Source of the DNA: Heterobasidion occidentale
Lineage: Eukaryota; Basidiomycota; Agaricomycetes; Russulales; Bondarzewiaceae
Reading direction: 5' to 3'
DNA length: 64,000 nt
Assembly (NCBI GenBank): GCA_039111635.1
Contig: JBCAQO010000003.1
Span: forward strand, 2,604,001-2,668,000
The position numbers and the translations under genes are program-made. Positions 11,381-22,592 of this stretch are shown here, piece after piece. Each line of letters begins with the position of its first letter. Position 1 is the stretch's first letter. The notes beneath the pieces are model-generated. The model saw only the letters and a list, made by a program, of their open reading frames with translations, searched no databases and was not told the DNA's origin.

Positions 11381-14300
11381 TCATTCTTCGAGCTTGTCTA
11401 CGATCCTGGACAATGTCTGATCCCTCGTGTCAGCGTCGTAGTACGCGGGGTTGGTCACCAGCCGCCTCGCGAGAAACGTGAACGAGAGCGCCTGCACGCC
11501 GTCCATCTTGCCCCTGATGGAGCCGTTCTGGCGCCGGCCGTGGTACCACCTCCGCAGCTCGTCCCCGTCCAGCAGCTGCGACTCGAGCGGCAACCCGTCC
11601 TCGAGGAAGCGCATATAGGTGTCCTTATCTTCCGCCTGGCAGAAGAGATGGAAGCGCCCCAGTTCGCCGTGATGCACCGCCCGCCCCTGCATGCGCACGA
11701 GCTCCTGCAGGTCGTAATCGCGGACCTGGCGCCGGAGATCTGCCCCCTCGCCTTCCACGTGCACGTACTGCGTGCCCATGACTATGACCGCCGCGGCGCG
11801 GACGGGCAGCGACCAGCACGAGTTGTGCGGCACGAGGAGCACACGGACGATGCCTTCGGCGTACAGCTCGAGCATCACCCGGCGGTCGGACTTGTTGATG
11901 CCCTCGTGGAAGAAGCCAACGCCCTTCGTGATGAAATCGACCAGACCGCGGTCCTGCAGCCTGTCGGTGTACGGTTCGAGCGATTCAGGATCGACGTGAT
12001 GCGGAAGGTAGCCGGTCGCGGCTTCCATCTCGAGGGCACAGTGGGTGATAAGATCCAAGGCAATCATGCGGCATTGGCCTCGAGAAGGGACGAAGACGAT
12101 CGCAGAACTGTCGGGGACAGCCCGAATGGCTGCGTGGGCAGGCTTCGTCATCGCTTTGAAGAGGGCGGCGGACTGTGGGATCGCGAACGTATGAGCGGTG
12201 ACGCTCAACGATTGGTCCCGGTCGCCGGGGCGGAAGCTATAGAGAGCCGACGAGTCAACGTTGAGCCAAGCAGCGAGGTCGGCTGGATCATTCAGCGAGT
12301 TCGAGAAACCGACGAAGCGCGTGGCTTGCGTCTGTGTGGCATGCCGCAGCAGAGAAACGCTGAGCTCGTATGAAGGATCTAGTTGTTCTAAGCTGTCACA
12401 GATAACGAGGCGAAGGCCAGGAAGCGATGGTGGGGTTGGTAGCTGAGATAGGGCTGCAAGAAGATGAGATGGGGTCGTGACACGTATTGTCTTGCCTTCG
12501 TCGAATTTAAGGACGTTCATACCAGTCTCAAAGTCGATGGAGAAACCCATTGCTGTCGTGATAGAAAGCATCTCTACCACCCACTCTAAGGCCACACTGC
12601 GCCGCGGTGCAATCACCAGGACATGAGACCTTTTTGGCAAGTCGATAAGGGTCTTCCTGTCAGACCGAAAGAAGGTTGAGATCGTGTTTGAATACCAGGG
12701 CAAATCACGTACCAAACAACGATCTGGCCCAAGGTTGACTTCCCTGATCCCGTAGGCGAGCATAGCAGTGCATGTGTCCTTGTATTGACTAGACTCCAGA
12801 ACGCTTGAGACTGGATGGCATTGAAGCTATGTAGCCGTTGAGACAGGAGTTGCTCGAGAGTATTGTTTTGCAGCACAGAAAGGTTGAGGAACGGGAGGTC
12901 CAGTCGTGGTGTATGGCTATTCGAATGAAGTGGCATCACAAGTGAATCCAGTGATACAGAAATCTCATCTTCGGCTCCCATCCATCTGTCGGAAACGAAA
13001 CGTACGGTGACGAAGGGCGGCGGTTGTCCATTGGGCACAGCGATCACAAAGGATACGTCCAAGGTCGATGTCGACTGCCGGAGGAGCAGATGCGATAGTT
13101 GCAGGATAGTCGTACCCTCGTGATCTTCAACCCATAACCAAAAGGGCTCGCCAGAACCATGGAGCTTGGAACTCCAGTTGAAATGACGAATGACGTGAAC
13201 AACGATTTTCAGAACGTCTGGTCCAAGCGGTCGCAAATCGTACGCGACCTCAAGTGTCGGGAACTGCTTGGCAGCATCGAGGATTGCTTTGCCGTGTCGA
13301 TCATTCAGGTGTACCAATTCGCCAAGTTCGGCCGCAGTCATGGATGCCAGCTCTGCAACCGAATAGTCGTCTGCCCAACGCTCTAGTCCATAAAAGATAT
13401 CTTGCTTGAGCTCGAACTGTTTTAGAGGCTGGTCAAATGGCCACATTCGTTTCTCTACAGCTTTGCTCATGCCCATCAGGACCGCACTTATGTTTGCCCA
13501 TTTGCGACTGATAGCGATTTCAAGCAGGGCTCGGATGATGCGACCAGCGTTTTGAGCGACGTAGCCAGTATCCGAGACCAGCCCAAAGTCTTCCACGTAA
13601 AAGCGGGAGATATAGCCTTGTAACAAGATGTTAACTTTACCTTGACTTGTGTCGGTTTTATCCTGGAGTTGGAAGTAAAAATCACATAGCTCGTTCTTCC
13701 GAAAGACTTGCTTACCTTGACATCACAAGGCACGGTCTCTAGTAGATTTTTGAGTTCTTGGACTTCAGATTCTCTCACTTGAATTTGATTGAACTTCATG
13801 TCGTCAATGCGTGTCGTAAAAATTGTTTACTCAAATGACGACTCACTTCTGTGCTCATACTGAGTGTGGCTAGCACGTCACCTTCGGTCATCCGTGGTCG
13901 AAGTTCTTTGTTGAAGACCTCGATCGACGCATGCCGAATGTAATATTTTGCAGCGATTCTGCCTAGATCGGTGATGAAGAAAGCGCCGTTATTCTCATCA
14001 TAGGTGACCATCCTCGCTGCCGAGAGTAGTTTCGCGGCTGTGACGGCATGAAATTCTCTTCTACCTCCCAAGTGAGGGTCTTTCTTGAGGTCGTCGTAAG
14101 AGATACCTGATACAGAAACATTGGATGGGAGGCCGGAAGGAAGATGCGAGGAACGCGACATACCATAGAAGGTCGGATTCTTGCGCATCCTAACAAACAG
14201 ATAGGTATACCCCAACCATTTAACCGCGTCATCGACATTGGCAACAGTTCCAAGAGCAATCTCTGCATTGAGAGAATCGATCACACCAGATAGGAACCTA

Positions 14301-17300
14301 CACAACTATCAGTATCCCAGATATTATAGCGTTTTAATACCTTACTGTGATTCGATTGGGACCTATTGAAATGTCAGTGAGCTGATCAATAAGACAAATG
14401 TGCCGGATGAATACCTGTGCCGTGATCGCATCCAGGTAGTGAGTGAGTTTATCTTCCGTCGTACAGATATACCCTTCTCCGCTGGTCTCCATCCCAGGTC
14501 GGCCAGCCCTCCCGAAGACTTGAAGGACATCTAACACCGATAGGTCGACAAATTTGCCTTTGGAACTATCGTAGACCTGCGTCCCCTTGATGATAACTAG
14601 ATGGAGGATGTGTCAGAAATGTATCATATTCGGATCCCCTAGTAATTGCCATCTGACCAGCATGGGCAGGCAAGTTGACACCCCAAGCAAGAGTCGCCGT
14701 ACAACACAGGACCTACGAAGATGTTCGAGAAGCATCGAAATAAGTTTATCTTGACACATACCTTGATAGATCTTGCCTCAAACATCCTCTCCATCATATT
14801 CCTGTCGGATCGCAACATGCCTGCATGATGGATCCCAAAACCATCATCAAACAATTGTTTCATTTCCTTGTTCCTGGAGCCTCCAATGTCTCGCCGAAAC
14901 AAAGAATAGCTTGGATGGTCTTGACAGCTAAACTCATCCAAAGTCCCCTCAGCTAGCGCTGCTTCCCGGAGAGCCTGAGCCGCTTTCACTGTCTCCTTAC
15001 GAGCATGTACAAACACCATGACTTGGTGACCTTGCTCGACAAGTTCTATCACCTTCTGATAGGTCACGCGATCAAGGTTTTTCTTCGATTCTGGACTGTT
15101 GGGTTTCCCTCTGATGCCTATGAAGTGCTGTTCCAAAGGAACCGGCCTGAAGGATGAATCGAAATAGAAAAGCCCTTTTTGTCGTGAAACGCTACGGATA
15201 ATCTTCAGTATACCAAATATCATCTTATAGTAGGAGCCAGACCTCAAGAACTCAGCAATATCTAAATAATTTGGGAGTGTTGCACTGAGGCCGACAATGC
15301 GAATGACCGATTGGCTTGATTCTACCTAGGTACAGTTCAATACGATATGATTTTATTACGGCTTATACACGTACCTGTCGTAGTGTCCGGGCAACAATTG
15401 TTTCGATGACTGCTCCTCGTTCTTCATTTAGGAGATGGACTTCATCGATGATAAGTAGCTTCACTTGCTACGCTCCCTAAACGCGTCAGACATTTCGCTA
15501 TCAAAAATTTAAAACATATAACCGACTGAGGCAATTTCTCCTTCACCAGTCGGCTTTCTGGTCACAACATCCCACTTCTCTGGGGTCGTGACGATGATCT
15601 GAGTTTCAGCGATTTCGGCCTTGGTCATTTGCATGTCTCCCGTCAATTCTTGGACCCGGATTGACAGCCAGTGCAGTCTTTTTTTGAACTTTCTGACAAT
15701 TTCGGCTGCCAATGCTTTCATGGGCGCCCTATGTCCAAATCAATGGTCGGGTCCATGCGCTTTCTTGATTAATTTTCCACTCACACGTAAATGATCTTCA
15801 AATCATCCCTGCGAATCGTTGATGCCAGAGGAGCGACGGATGACAAGTCACGATGTTGATTGAGAACACGCAAGATCGTCAACATCGCAACATCAGTTTT
15901 GCCCTATATTCAGGGCAATGAGCGGTGTTGTCGAGAAGAGCACAGTACAAGAGACTAACAGCACCAGTGGGAGCTGCGGATAAAGAGATGAGATGAAGTG
16001 TAATGGACTGAATGCGGATGATTGACGTACCACAAACCAGCATGTTTTCGTTGGAGCCATATGCCGTTGGATATACAATCGATTGTATCCTATTCAAAGA
16101 TGTATACCCCTGGGCATCCATCAGCACATGTTTTCTGACATCATGAACCATCCGCAGAAAACGTACGGGAAAAGATCCTTGGGCCAAGTCATCTAGTTCA
16201 TTTACAGGCACTAGCTTCTCTGTTTCAGCACGTGGGACGGCCTTCGCTGGAGGTATAACGACCTCAGCATAATTCTGGAAGCAAGGCGAATTGAGTGAAT
16301 ATGTTTCGGACACTTTCAAGGGGACAGACCTCATTTTCGGTTCGCGCTGTTCCCATAGGCAAAGTGTATTTGCTGCCAAGATGTGATAGAATATTGCCTT
16401 GAACCATCGATGAAGAGCTGTAGACGTGGGGCAGAATCTCTGGTGCTGGTTGCTGTATGGTTTTCTTTCAGCCAAGTGAACGAGTTTTCAAATAACATTA
16501 CTTGCAGCTTCTGCTTTGAAAAGAGGGCGCGATGCTCTAGCTCTGAAATCATTTTCCATTCGTCTTTTTGCAGCCTCTGGGGAAAGACTGACGTCTTGAT
16601 CTGATGGTAGACATTCAATTCCGGATGTGAGACTCGCGTATAAAAATTACTCACGCGTATGAGTTTGACTTCTACCTACCGAATGTGAGGGAGGAGTCCT
16701 AACCCCGAGCCCATCTACGATTCTACTTGAAAGCTGAACAGATGTCCCGGTGAGCCAAGTTCCTTCAGTCATTCTTGACACAGTCCTACCTCCCGAGCCA
16801 CAGCAGATCGCTCTTGCAGAACATCTGTGATGAGATCAAGGTGATCAAAACCAATGAGATCCAGCAGCTCTTCTTGGATGGCATCATCCGGACGCGAGGA
16901 GGACAGCACCGCGCCTAAAGAACTCAGCAGTGTGTCGGCATTTGGTAGTCTGATGTATTGAATTATGGGTAGAATACAAGCGTCGTTCAATATGAACGGA
17001 CGCACGAGAGAATTCTAGATATCAAAGGATCCGATCCAAGAACCAAAGCAGTCGGTGTACTGCGATACACATCTAGGACCGTGTCATTTTCTCCCTCTTC
17101 GGCGAGCTCCTCTACGTCGGCGGAGCTGTCAGTCCCTGACTCGACTCAGTTATATGCGAACGTTGATCAGACCAGTTTCAGAGGTGAAGAACCTTGGTTT
17201 ATGTTCTCAAACCTCCATATACCTGTTTAGATCTTGTATATGAGGATGCAAGGCACGCAACTCACCTCGTCCATTCATCTAGAATTCTGTTGCTGTCCGA

Positions 17301-17354
17301 GGAGCCGGAGGAGGATCCAATGAGAGATTCAACATGTCCTAAAAAGCTATCCAT
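11381..17354 (-). CDS. SLH1: Slh1/ASCC3-type Ski2-like RNA helicase, lacking the second Sec63 domain
   Basis: Twenty-two exons: 17266-17354, 17071-17125, 16790-17014, 16676-16733, 16502-16600, 16330-16445, 16167-16274, 16031-16109, 15960-15973, 15785-15903, 15527-15728, 15375-15467, 15243-15325, 14762-15191, 14658-14712, 14415-14596, 14346-14362, 14164-14297, 13847-14106, 13716-13793, 12713-13662, 11381-12656. Total 4722 nt, 1573 aa. Slh1/ASCC3 is the helicase of the ribosome quality-control trigger complex that splits collided ribosomes. Cassette 1 is complete: [37 protein letters not shown] Sec63 domain follows ([20 protein letters not shown]). Cassette 2 keeps a Walker A (SPTGSGKST) but has [10 protein letters not shown] in place of a DExH box and [10 protein letters not shown] in place of the arginine-finger motif. 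The protein then stops, about 400 residues short of yeast Slh1, with no second Sec63 domain and no room for one before BNA3. Brr2 is unlikely because its N-terminus is different. Confidence 0.88.
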
Positions 17355-17600
17355 ACAAACGATATCGAGCAGAGGGAGAAAGGAAGAAGTGACAGGAGAA
17401 TGTAAACGAGGTGCCGCCCGGAGTCAATGTACTTCGGAAGCGGGGCCGTATGAACTTTGAAGCATATCGGCAATGCCCGAACTGACACACTGGTGGCCAC
17501 AGCTGCTACACTCGCGAATTTCGTCAGCGTCATGATGCAGTCCACTTCGTATGTTTCCTTTGGCACCTATTTGTTGCCCGTATTCACGTAGTCTCACAGG
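17355..17600. promoter_or_regulatory. bidirectional promoter, SLH1 / EMC3
   Basis: Only 246 bp lie between two divergent start codons, so the region must serve both genes. No clear TATA element is seen; short pyrimidine-rich tracts occur near both ends. Confidence 0.5.
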
Positions 17601-18630
17601 ATGTCGCTATATCTCGACCCTCAGATTCGGGACTGGGTTCTGTTCCCCATCACACTAGTTATGGTGAGCAATGTGCCTGCCTAACAGCCATTCGAAGCGT
17701 CACATTGAACATCGGTAGATCCTGGTTGGTATCCTGAGGCACTACGTCGTCCTATTGTTGCAGTCGACACCAAAAAAGCTACCTCGAGCAGCCATTCGTG
17801 AACAGTAAGTCCTTAGCACATCATGTCACTCATTCATTCCTCATCAGAGACCCTCGCGAAGACGCGCCTTGGTGCAGTCGCAGGTCCTTCGAGCGACATC
17901 CGCAAACTCCCCTCTTCCATTCACATACTACAAAGCTATCTCACAAAACCTCTCAAACGCGTTTGCAGACGGAAGGTACCTGAAGGACGGTCCTCCGAAG
18001 AAAGGCGACGCACCCTCCGCCCCACCCAACCCTCTCACGGACCCTGCTGCTATGGACGGAATGATGGCTGGTATGAAGACGCAAATGGTCATGATGGTTC
18101 CCCAGATGGTCATCATGGGCTGGATCAACTTCTTCTTTCAAGGCTTTGTATTAAGTACGTACACCTCACATCCCATCCGTGTGTGTTCTCATATGTTATT
18201 GTTTCCTCTAGTCAAGCTTCCGTTTCCACTCACTCTAGGATTCAAGTCTATGCTCCAACGCGGCATCGAGACCCCGGACATGGATGTCAGATGGGTTTCT
18301 TCGCTATCGTGGTATTTTCTCAATTTCTTTGGCCTTAACGGCCTGTACCGCATCATTCTTGGGGGAGATAATTGTAAGCCCACCTGTGAGCGATGGGTCT
18401 TGGAATTTGCGTTGATATTCTCTTCAGCTGCCGATGCCTCGCGCGACATGGCCGCATCGCCGTTCAGTGCAGTGGCGCAGCAGCCAGGACAGCCACAAGA
18501 CTTCAATAAACTATTTCAAGCCGAGCGTGATAATCTAGAGTTCGCAGAAGGCCTACACAAATGGGCCGGCAGTGAGGTAGAGAACCGAATACTTCGCAAA
18601 TATGGCAGAATACCTGCCAAGCAGTCATAA
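17601..18630 (+). CDS. EMC3: ER membrane protein complex subunit 3
   Basis: Five exons (17601-17663, 17719-17804, 17850-18154, 18212-18373, 18428-18630) give 819 nt, 272 aa. EMC3 is the Oxa1-superfamily core of the ER membrane insertase for tail-anchored and multipass proteins. It begins LDPQIRDWVLFPIT, the family hallmark, followed by the first membrane helix (LVMILVGILRHYVVLLL). A basic cytosolic segment follows, then a Met-rich helix (MVMMVPQMVIMGWINFFFQGF) lining the presumed substrate groove, FPLTLGFKSMLQRG, and WVSSLSWYFLNFFGLNGLY. The C-terminal tail is charged. Length agrees with the family (about 260-270 aa). The acceptor of exon 3 was chosen at cagag|A to keep frame. Confidence 0.95.
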
Positions 18631-19191
18631 TTCTTGACATTGGTCACTAGATTTTGTATCTGGAGAATACGCATGGGCCTCGCTTGTGGACTGGAGGCCG
18701 TTGGCACGACGCACAGCCTTGAGGGACAATGACTGAACAGATACAGGTGATGCTTGAACGACGGTCGATCAGAACGTCGCGTGGAAGTCGAAACTGCATC
18801 TGGAAGGACATTCAATAACCTCATCCCATGAGAATCCGGCTGTCAACGAAGTAGCACGCGCAAGAAGCAAAGGAATCATACGTATGCTCGGAATCTCCAT
18901 GCGACCCAGCAATGGTCGATAAGAGCACACATAATGCATGAATTACAACGTCTTGCGTGACTACGGTGAGAGCTACCTTGCATGCAAGGTAACGCTGGAA
19001 ACTACTTAACACGGTACGTACATGTCAACTGCAACAAGCTCCGTCCATTTCGAGAGCGGTGAACAACAAACAACAGACAGTGCAGCAAAACTGGGCGATC
19101 CGTTAATGACGGGTCATGAGGTCGTCGTTGTATGGAAGGGCGCTCACATATAGACATAAGAACCAAGAATATCGTACACAGCGCTTCAAGG
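18631..19191. other. convergent intergenic region, EMC3 / NCS1
   Basis: This 561-bp stretch holds the two 3' UTRs. No coding region or repeat could be supported here. Confidence 0.5.
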
Positions 19192-20063
19192 CTATACCAA
19201 GCCATCATATAGTGACAAAGCCTGCAGTTCTTCGGGTTAGTGGCGCGGCACGAGATCGAACCAAAGAGAGGATATACTGTACGATAGTTGGGTCCTGCTT
19301 GCTTCCCTCGACAAACTCGTCGTAAGTCAGTTTGGCGTCTTTATCTCTGTCCATGTTCCGGAAGATTTTGTCCACGCGCTGCGATGGTTCTGAGCATGAG
19401 GGTACTGCGATGGATCGGCCAACAATAATACCTTCTCTGGAGTGTCTTCATCTGGTGGTAGCTTGACCATCTGGCCCGTCATTTTATATATTGACTGGAC
19501 AATTTGGAGCATCTCCTGGTAGGTTATTGTACCATCCTTGTCTATATCATAGAGTTGGAAAGCCCCTGGTGAACGACAATACCGTCCGAGATGTTAGCGA
19601 TGGGATGGGATGAGGGAGGGGAAGGGGGGGGGTGGGAACAATGCAGGGGCGCACATCTCAGCTTCTCGTCCAATCTCCCCCGACTCGTGACGCTGAGAGC
19701 GCATATGAATTCCTTGAAGTCGATCGTGCCGTTCTTGTTCTCATCGAAGACGTCGAAGACGTAGTCAGCGAATTCGCCTGGATCGCCGAACGGAAAGAAC
19801 TGCTTGTAGATGCGACTAAATTCGGTCTTATCGAGCTGACCGGAAGGGCAGTCTTTGAGGAAACCCTTGTACCTGAGCAAGCATCAGCTGAGGGCGGCTG
19901 CGAAGGAACCGAACGGACCATTGCTGCAGCTCCCGTTTGTCAACTGAACGAGAGGTGAATTGGGAGAGCAGAGAGGAGGCGACGAGGGGGGAGACGCACA
20001 GTATGTGTTCTTCTGGAGATCCGCGAGCTGCTCCGGGGAGAGTTTGCTCTGAGACTTGCCCAT
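19192..20063 (-). CDS. NCS1: neuronal calcium sensor 1 / frequenin
   Basis: Six exons (20000-20063, 19919-19943, 19655-19872, 19432-19565, 19283-19378, 19192-19221), 188 aa. NCS1 is an N-myristoylated EF-hand protein that regulates phosphatidylinositol 4-kinase and Ca2+ signalling at membranes. The MGKSQSKL start is the myristoylation signal. EF-hand 1 is the usual degenerate one; EF2 ([10 protein letters not shown]), EF3 ([10 protein letters not shown]) and EF4 ([14 protein letters not shown]) are canonical. The end SLYDGLV is diagnostic. The last junction is odd: the family reads [15 protein letters not shown], but the only in-frame splice here (donor gtacag after ATC) drops Val-Gln, giving [13 protein letters not shown]. 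An extra G after CAG at about 19278 would restore CAG|GTATAT and the usual sequence. Confidence 0.92.
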
Positions 20064-20586
20064 GGTGTGGAAGAAGGAAGGTGGTCAAGCCATATAATAG
20101 CCAAGGCTGGTTCTGGAGCACGATGGCTGTGCGGTACATATTACTACGCTCCCACACCGGCCCGCCCTGGCTATCGGCTCCCATCGGTGGTCAACCGGTC
20201 ATCTCCGAGGCATGCTCGACTGCCCGTTGAGGACGCTGCATTTCACTCGTCGTTTTTCGAGGCTATGGTCGCCTCATGTCTCTCGCAAGCCGGAATCCAT
20301 ACTAGTCCCCTCGTCGTCTCTCGTTGACCCCCGCGCTCACCTCAGAATTTACCTATCTCTCCCCTCGTCCCAGTTTCTCTCTCCCCACTCCGCTCGCAGA
20401 TTCATGCCATCCAAACCGAACCGATCAGTAGTCCCAAGGAACCGCATGCCGGATCTGCCAGCTTCGCGCTCAAACTGTTCTTTCTTAGTACAAACACCTT
20501 TATACCCCCCCTGTCCAGCCTTTGTCTCTTCCCTCTGTATTTAACCTTCGACGCCTCCAAAGTACCTCTGCGCTTTGTCCGTCACC
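20064..20586. promoter_or_regulatory. divergent promoter region, pyrimidine-rich towards the plus-strand gene
   Basis: This 523-bp region separates divergent starts. The part at about 20325-20400 is a strong C/T-rich tract (ctctcccctcgtcccag, tctctctccccactccg), a common feature just upstream of highly transcribed fungal genes. No gene is supported within it. Confidence 0.4.
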
Positions 20587-22147
20587 ATGTGTTATACCGC
20601 TGGATCAGTCGAGCACGCCACCAGTACCTGTCCCATGTGCAAGGTATACAAGCCAGCTGGTCAGAGGTGATTCGTCTCCCACGTCATGGTAGCCATCGCC
20701 GGGCACCAACCGTTTTGAAATCCAGATGCCCACACAAGCAGGAAGTGTGTCGCAACAGAGAGCTTCACCCCCGCCACGACGTCATTTACCTCAAGAATGC
20801 GGAAGGTATGCATGGGCCACCCGGTCGTCGAACAATTCCTCCGTTTATCTTTCGTGATGCACAGTCCAAACGTTCAATGGGTGTGGATTTTGCAAGGTAT
20901 GTTGCCTTAGTGCCAGGAGGAGGTGTAGGAGGTGTTGACTCATTTGAATGGTCCAGTGGGGGCGGAAATACCCGTCACAAAAGTTGGCCGGCTACGGGAA
21001 TATTGGCTGGCCAGGGTGCTGTCGTGCTCCCAATGCTGGTGAAAACCACCTCATCCCACCTGCCGACTGGCCTGCCGTCTCTATCGTGCATCAGATTCCC
21101 TCGCCTGTCGATGTTAAGGCCCTTCTCGATAGCATTAGCGCCTCTCCGCCACCGCGAAAGGGTAGCCCCGGTCCTGCAACCGCTGCGACGAAGGCTTCCT
21201 CACCGCCGGCATTTTCCATGCAGCTCGACCGCAGGAACAGCACCACAGCCGCTCCCTCGCGCGCTGCGCCCACAATCAGCAGAACCCAGCCCCTTTCTAT
21301 ACCTAACAAAGGACGATCCGCAGGTAGCCCGAAGGAGGCTGCTGTATCTCTCATGAGCACTACGCCTCGAGCCTCTGGTATGAAAGAGAACATCCCCGGT
21401 TCGAATACATCTCCTCTTGATTCTAGCCACTCGTATCGCCGTCAGACTACGGGTGAGCAGACGGAGAAGCGCGGAGACTCCCCAAACACACCTTCCCCTC
21501 TCCGCCGGAATATCGATCTGGAGAGTACTATCTCACGCCGTAGCTCTGAGCGCCGGCCGTCAGTCTCCGCCATCAGGGTAACATCCACAAAGGCACTCGC
21601 CGATAGCCCTCCGTTACGTCGTCGCGCGTCTACGGATGATACGGCGTCTTTCGCCAGCCATCCTTCTCTATCCAGTGGACGGTCCGTCGATCGCCAGAAC
21701 ACTATATCTACATCCCGTCCCAGCACGAAACGATCCACTCTAGACGTTGACTTCGCAGCGATGAGTGTATCGGGATCCCCGAGTCCCAACAGCGCCAGTA
21801 GCGAGACTTGCTCACGAAGTGGAAGTGAGGGCACCGTGACCTCAGATGGTGGATTTACGGATTATCTGTCTGACGAATCAGAAGCGGAGATTCAGCGACA
21901 GGCGGAAATGAAGGCTGCGTTGTTGGCCCAAAATCACATGGAAGAGCAGGAATTCAGAGCGGCGAGGCAGCAGCTCGCCCACGTCGATCTGCGGCCTCCC
22001 AAGTCCTGGAACCCCACCAATACGGTCACCCCAAGGTCGCAGGGAGCGCCGACGGCGTCGCAGGCTTATGGTTCCATTCCCGCCATGGGGTACGCCCCCC
22101 AGACGAGAGGACAAGTCGATGCGGTTGGAGTTGGTCGCTCAAGGTAA
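20587..22147 (+). CDS. Cys-rich N-terminal, low-complexity hypothetical protein
   Basis: Four exons (20587-20666, 20726-20805, 20865-20896, 20957-22147) give 1383 nt, 460 aa. I do not recognise the family. The first 85 residues carry regularly placed Cys pairs: CPMC, RCPHKQEVC, GCGFC and GCC, plus two His residues, which look like a small zinc-binding module. The remaining 370 residues are Ser/Pro/Arg-rich and probably disordered, with repeated RRxS and SPP motifs typical of kinase or 14-3-3 sites, and an acidic stretch (YLSDESEAEIQRQAEMKAA) near residue 390. Exon joins were chosen to keep the Cys module open. It could be a regulatory or nuclear protein, but no function can be assigned. Confidence 0.65.
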
Positions 22148-22592
22148 TCACGTTTTGCAGATTATGATTTCATAAAGGACCTCGAGAACGAAATTGCTAT
22201 GTGTTCTCCTCACTTCCCACTCCCCACTTTATATGTCCACCACATTTTTGTTTCAATTAGGTGTAGGAGGTAGTCGCTGGACTGAAGTATTCACGTTGAT
22301 TCATGGGATATCATTGACCTGTACAACATCTATCTATATCTGTACGCAAGCATCCTTTTCCAGTTCTTTTCCTTGTACCTTCTGCGGGTGATAGCGTGAG
22401 CAATCACAGACGGTCAAGTGTTGCTGCACGCTGCCTAAGCTACACAGAACAAGTGAAACTCCTGAGATCTGTGGAATGGCGTCAGTCGTGTGACCGTGAG
22501 ATCGTCGACGTTAGACCTTGTATTTCCCCATTGGGGCTCATGGACAGTCAAGCGTCCCTCCTCCAGGCGGCAGGACCACTGCTTCACAACAG
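22148..22592. other. intergenic region
   Basis: This 445-bp stretch follows the Cys-rich gene and precedes the PROPPIN. It should contain a 3' UTR and a promoter. Open frames here are short and unsupported. Confidence 0.4.

Noticed and set aside
11540..12373. Long plus-strand open frame of 277 codons
   Set aside because: It is antisense to the SLH1 cassette 2 exon, has Arg/Pro-biased composition typical of a shadow frame in GC-rich coding DNA, and shows no motif.
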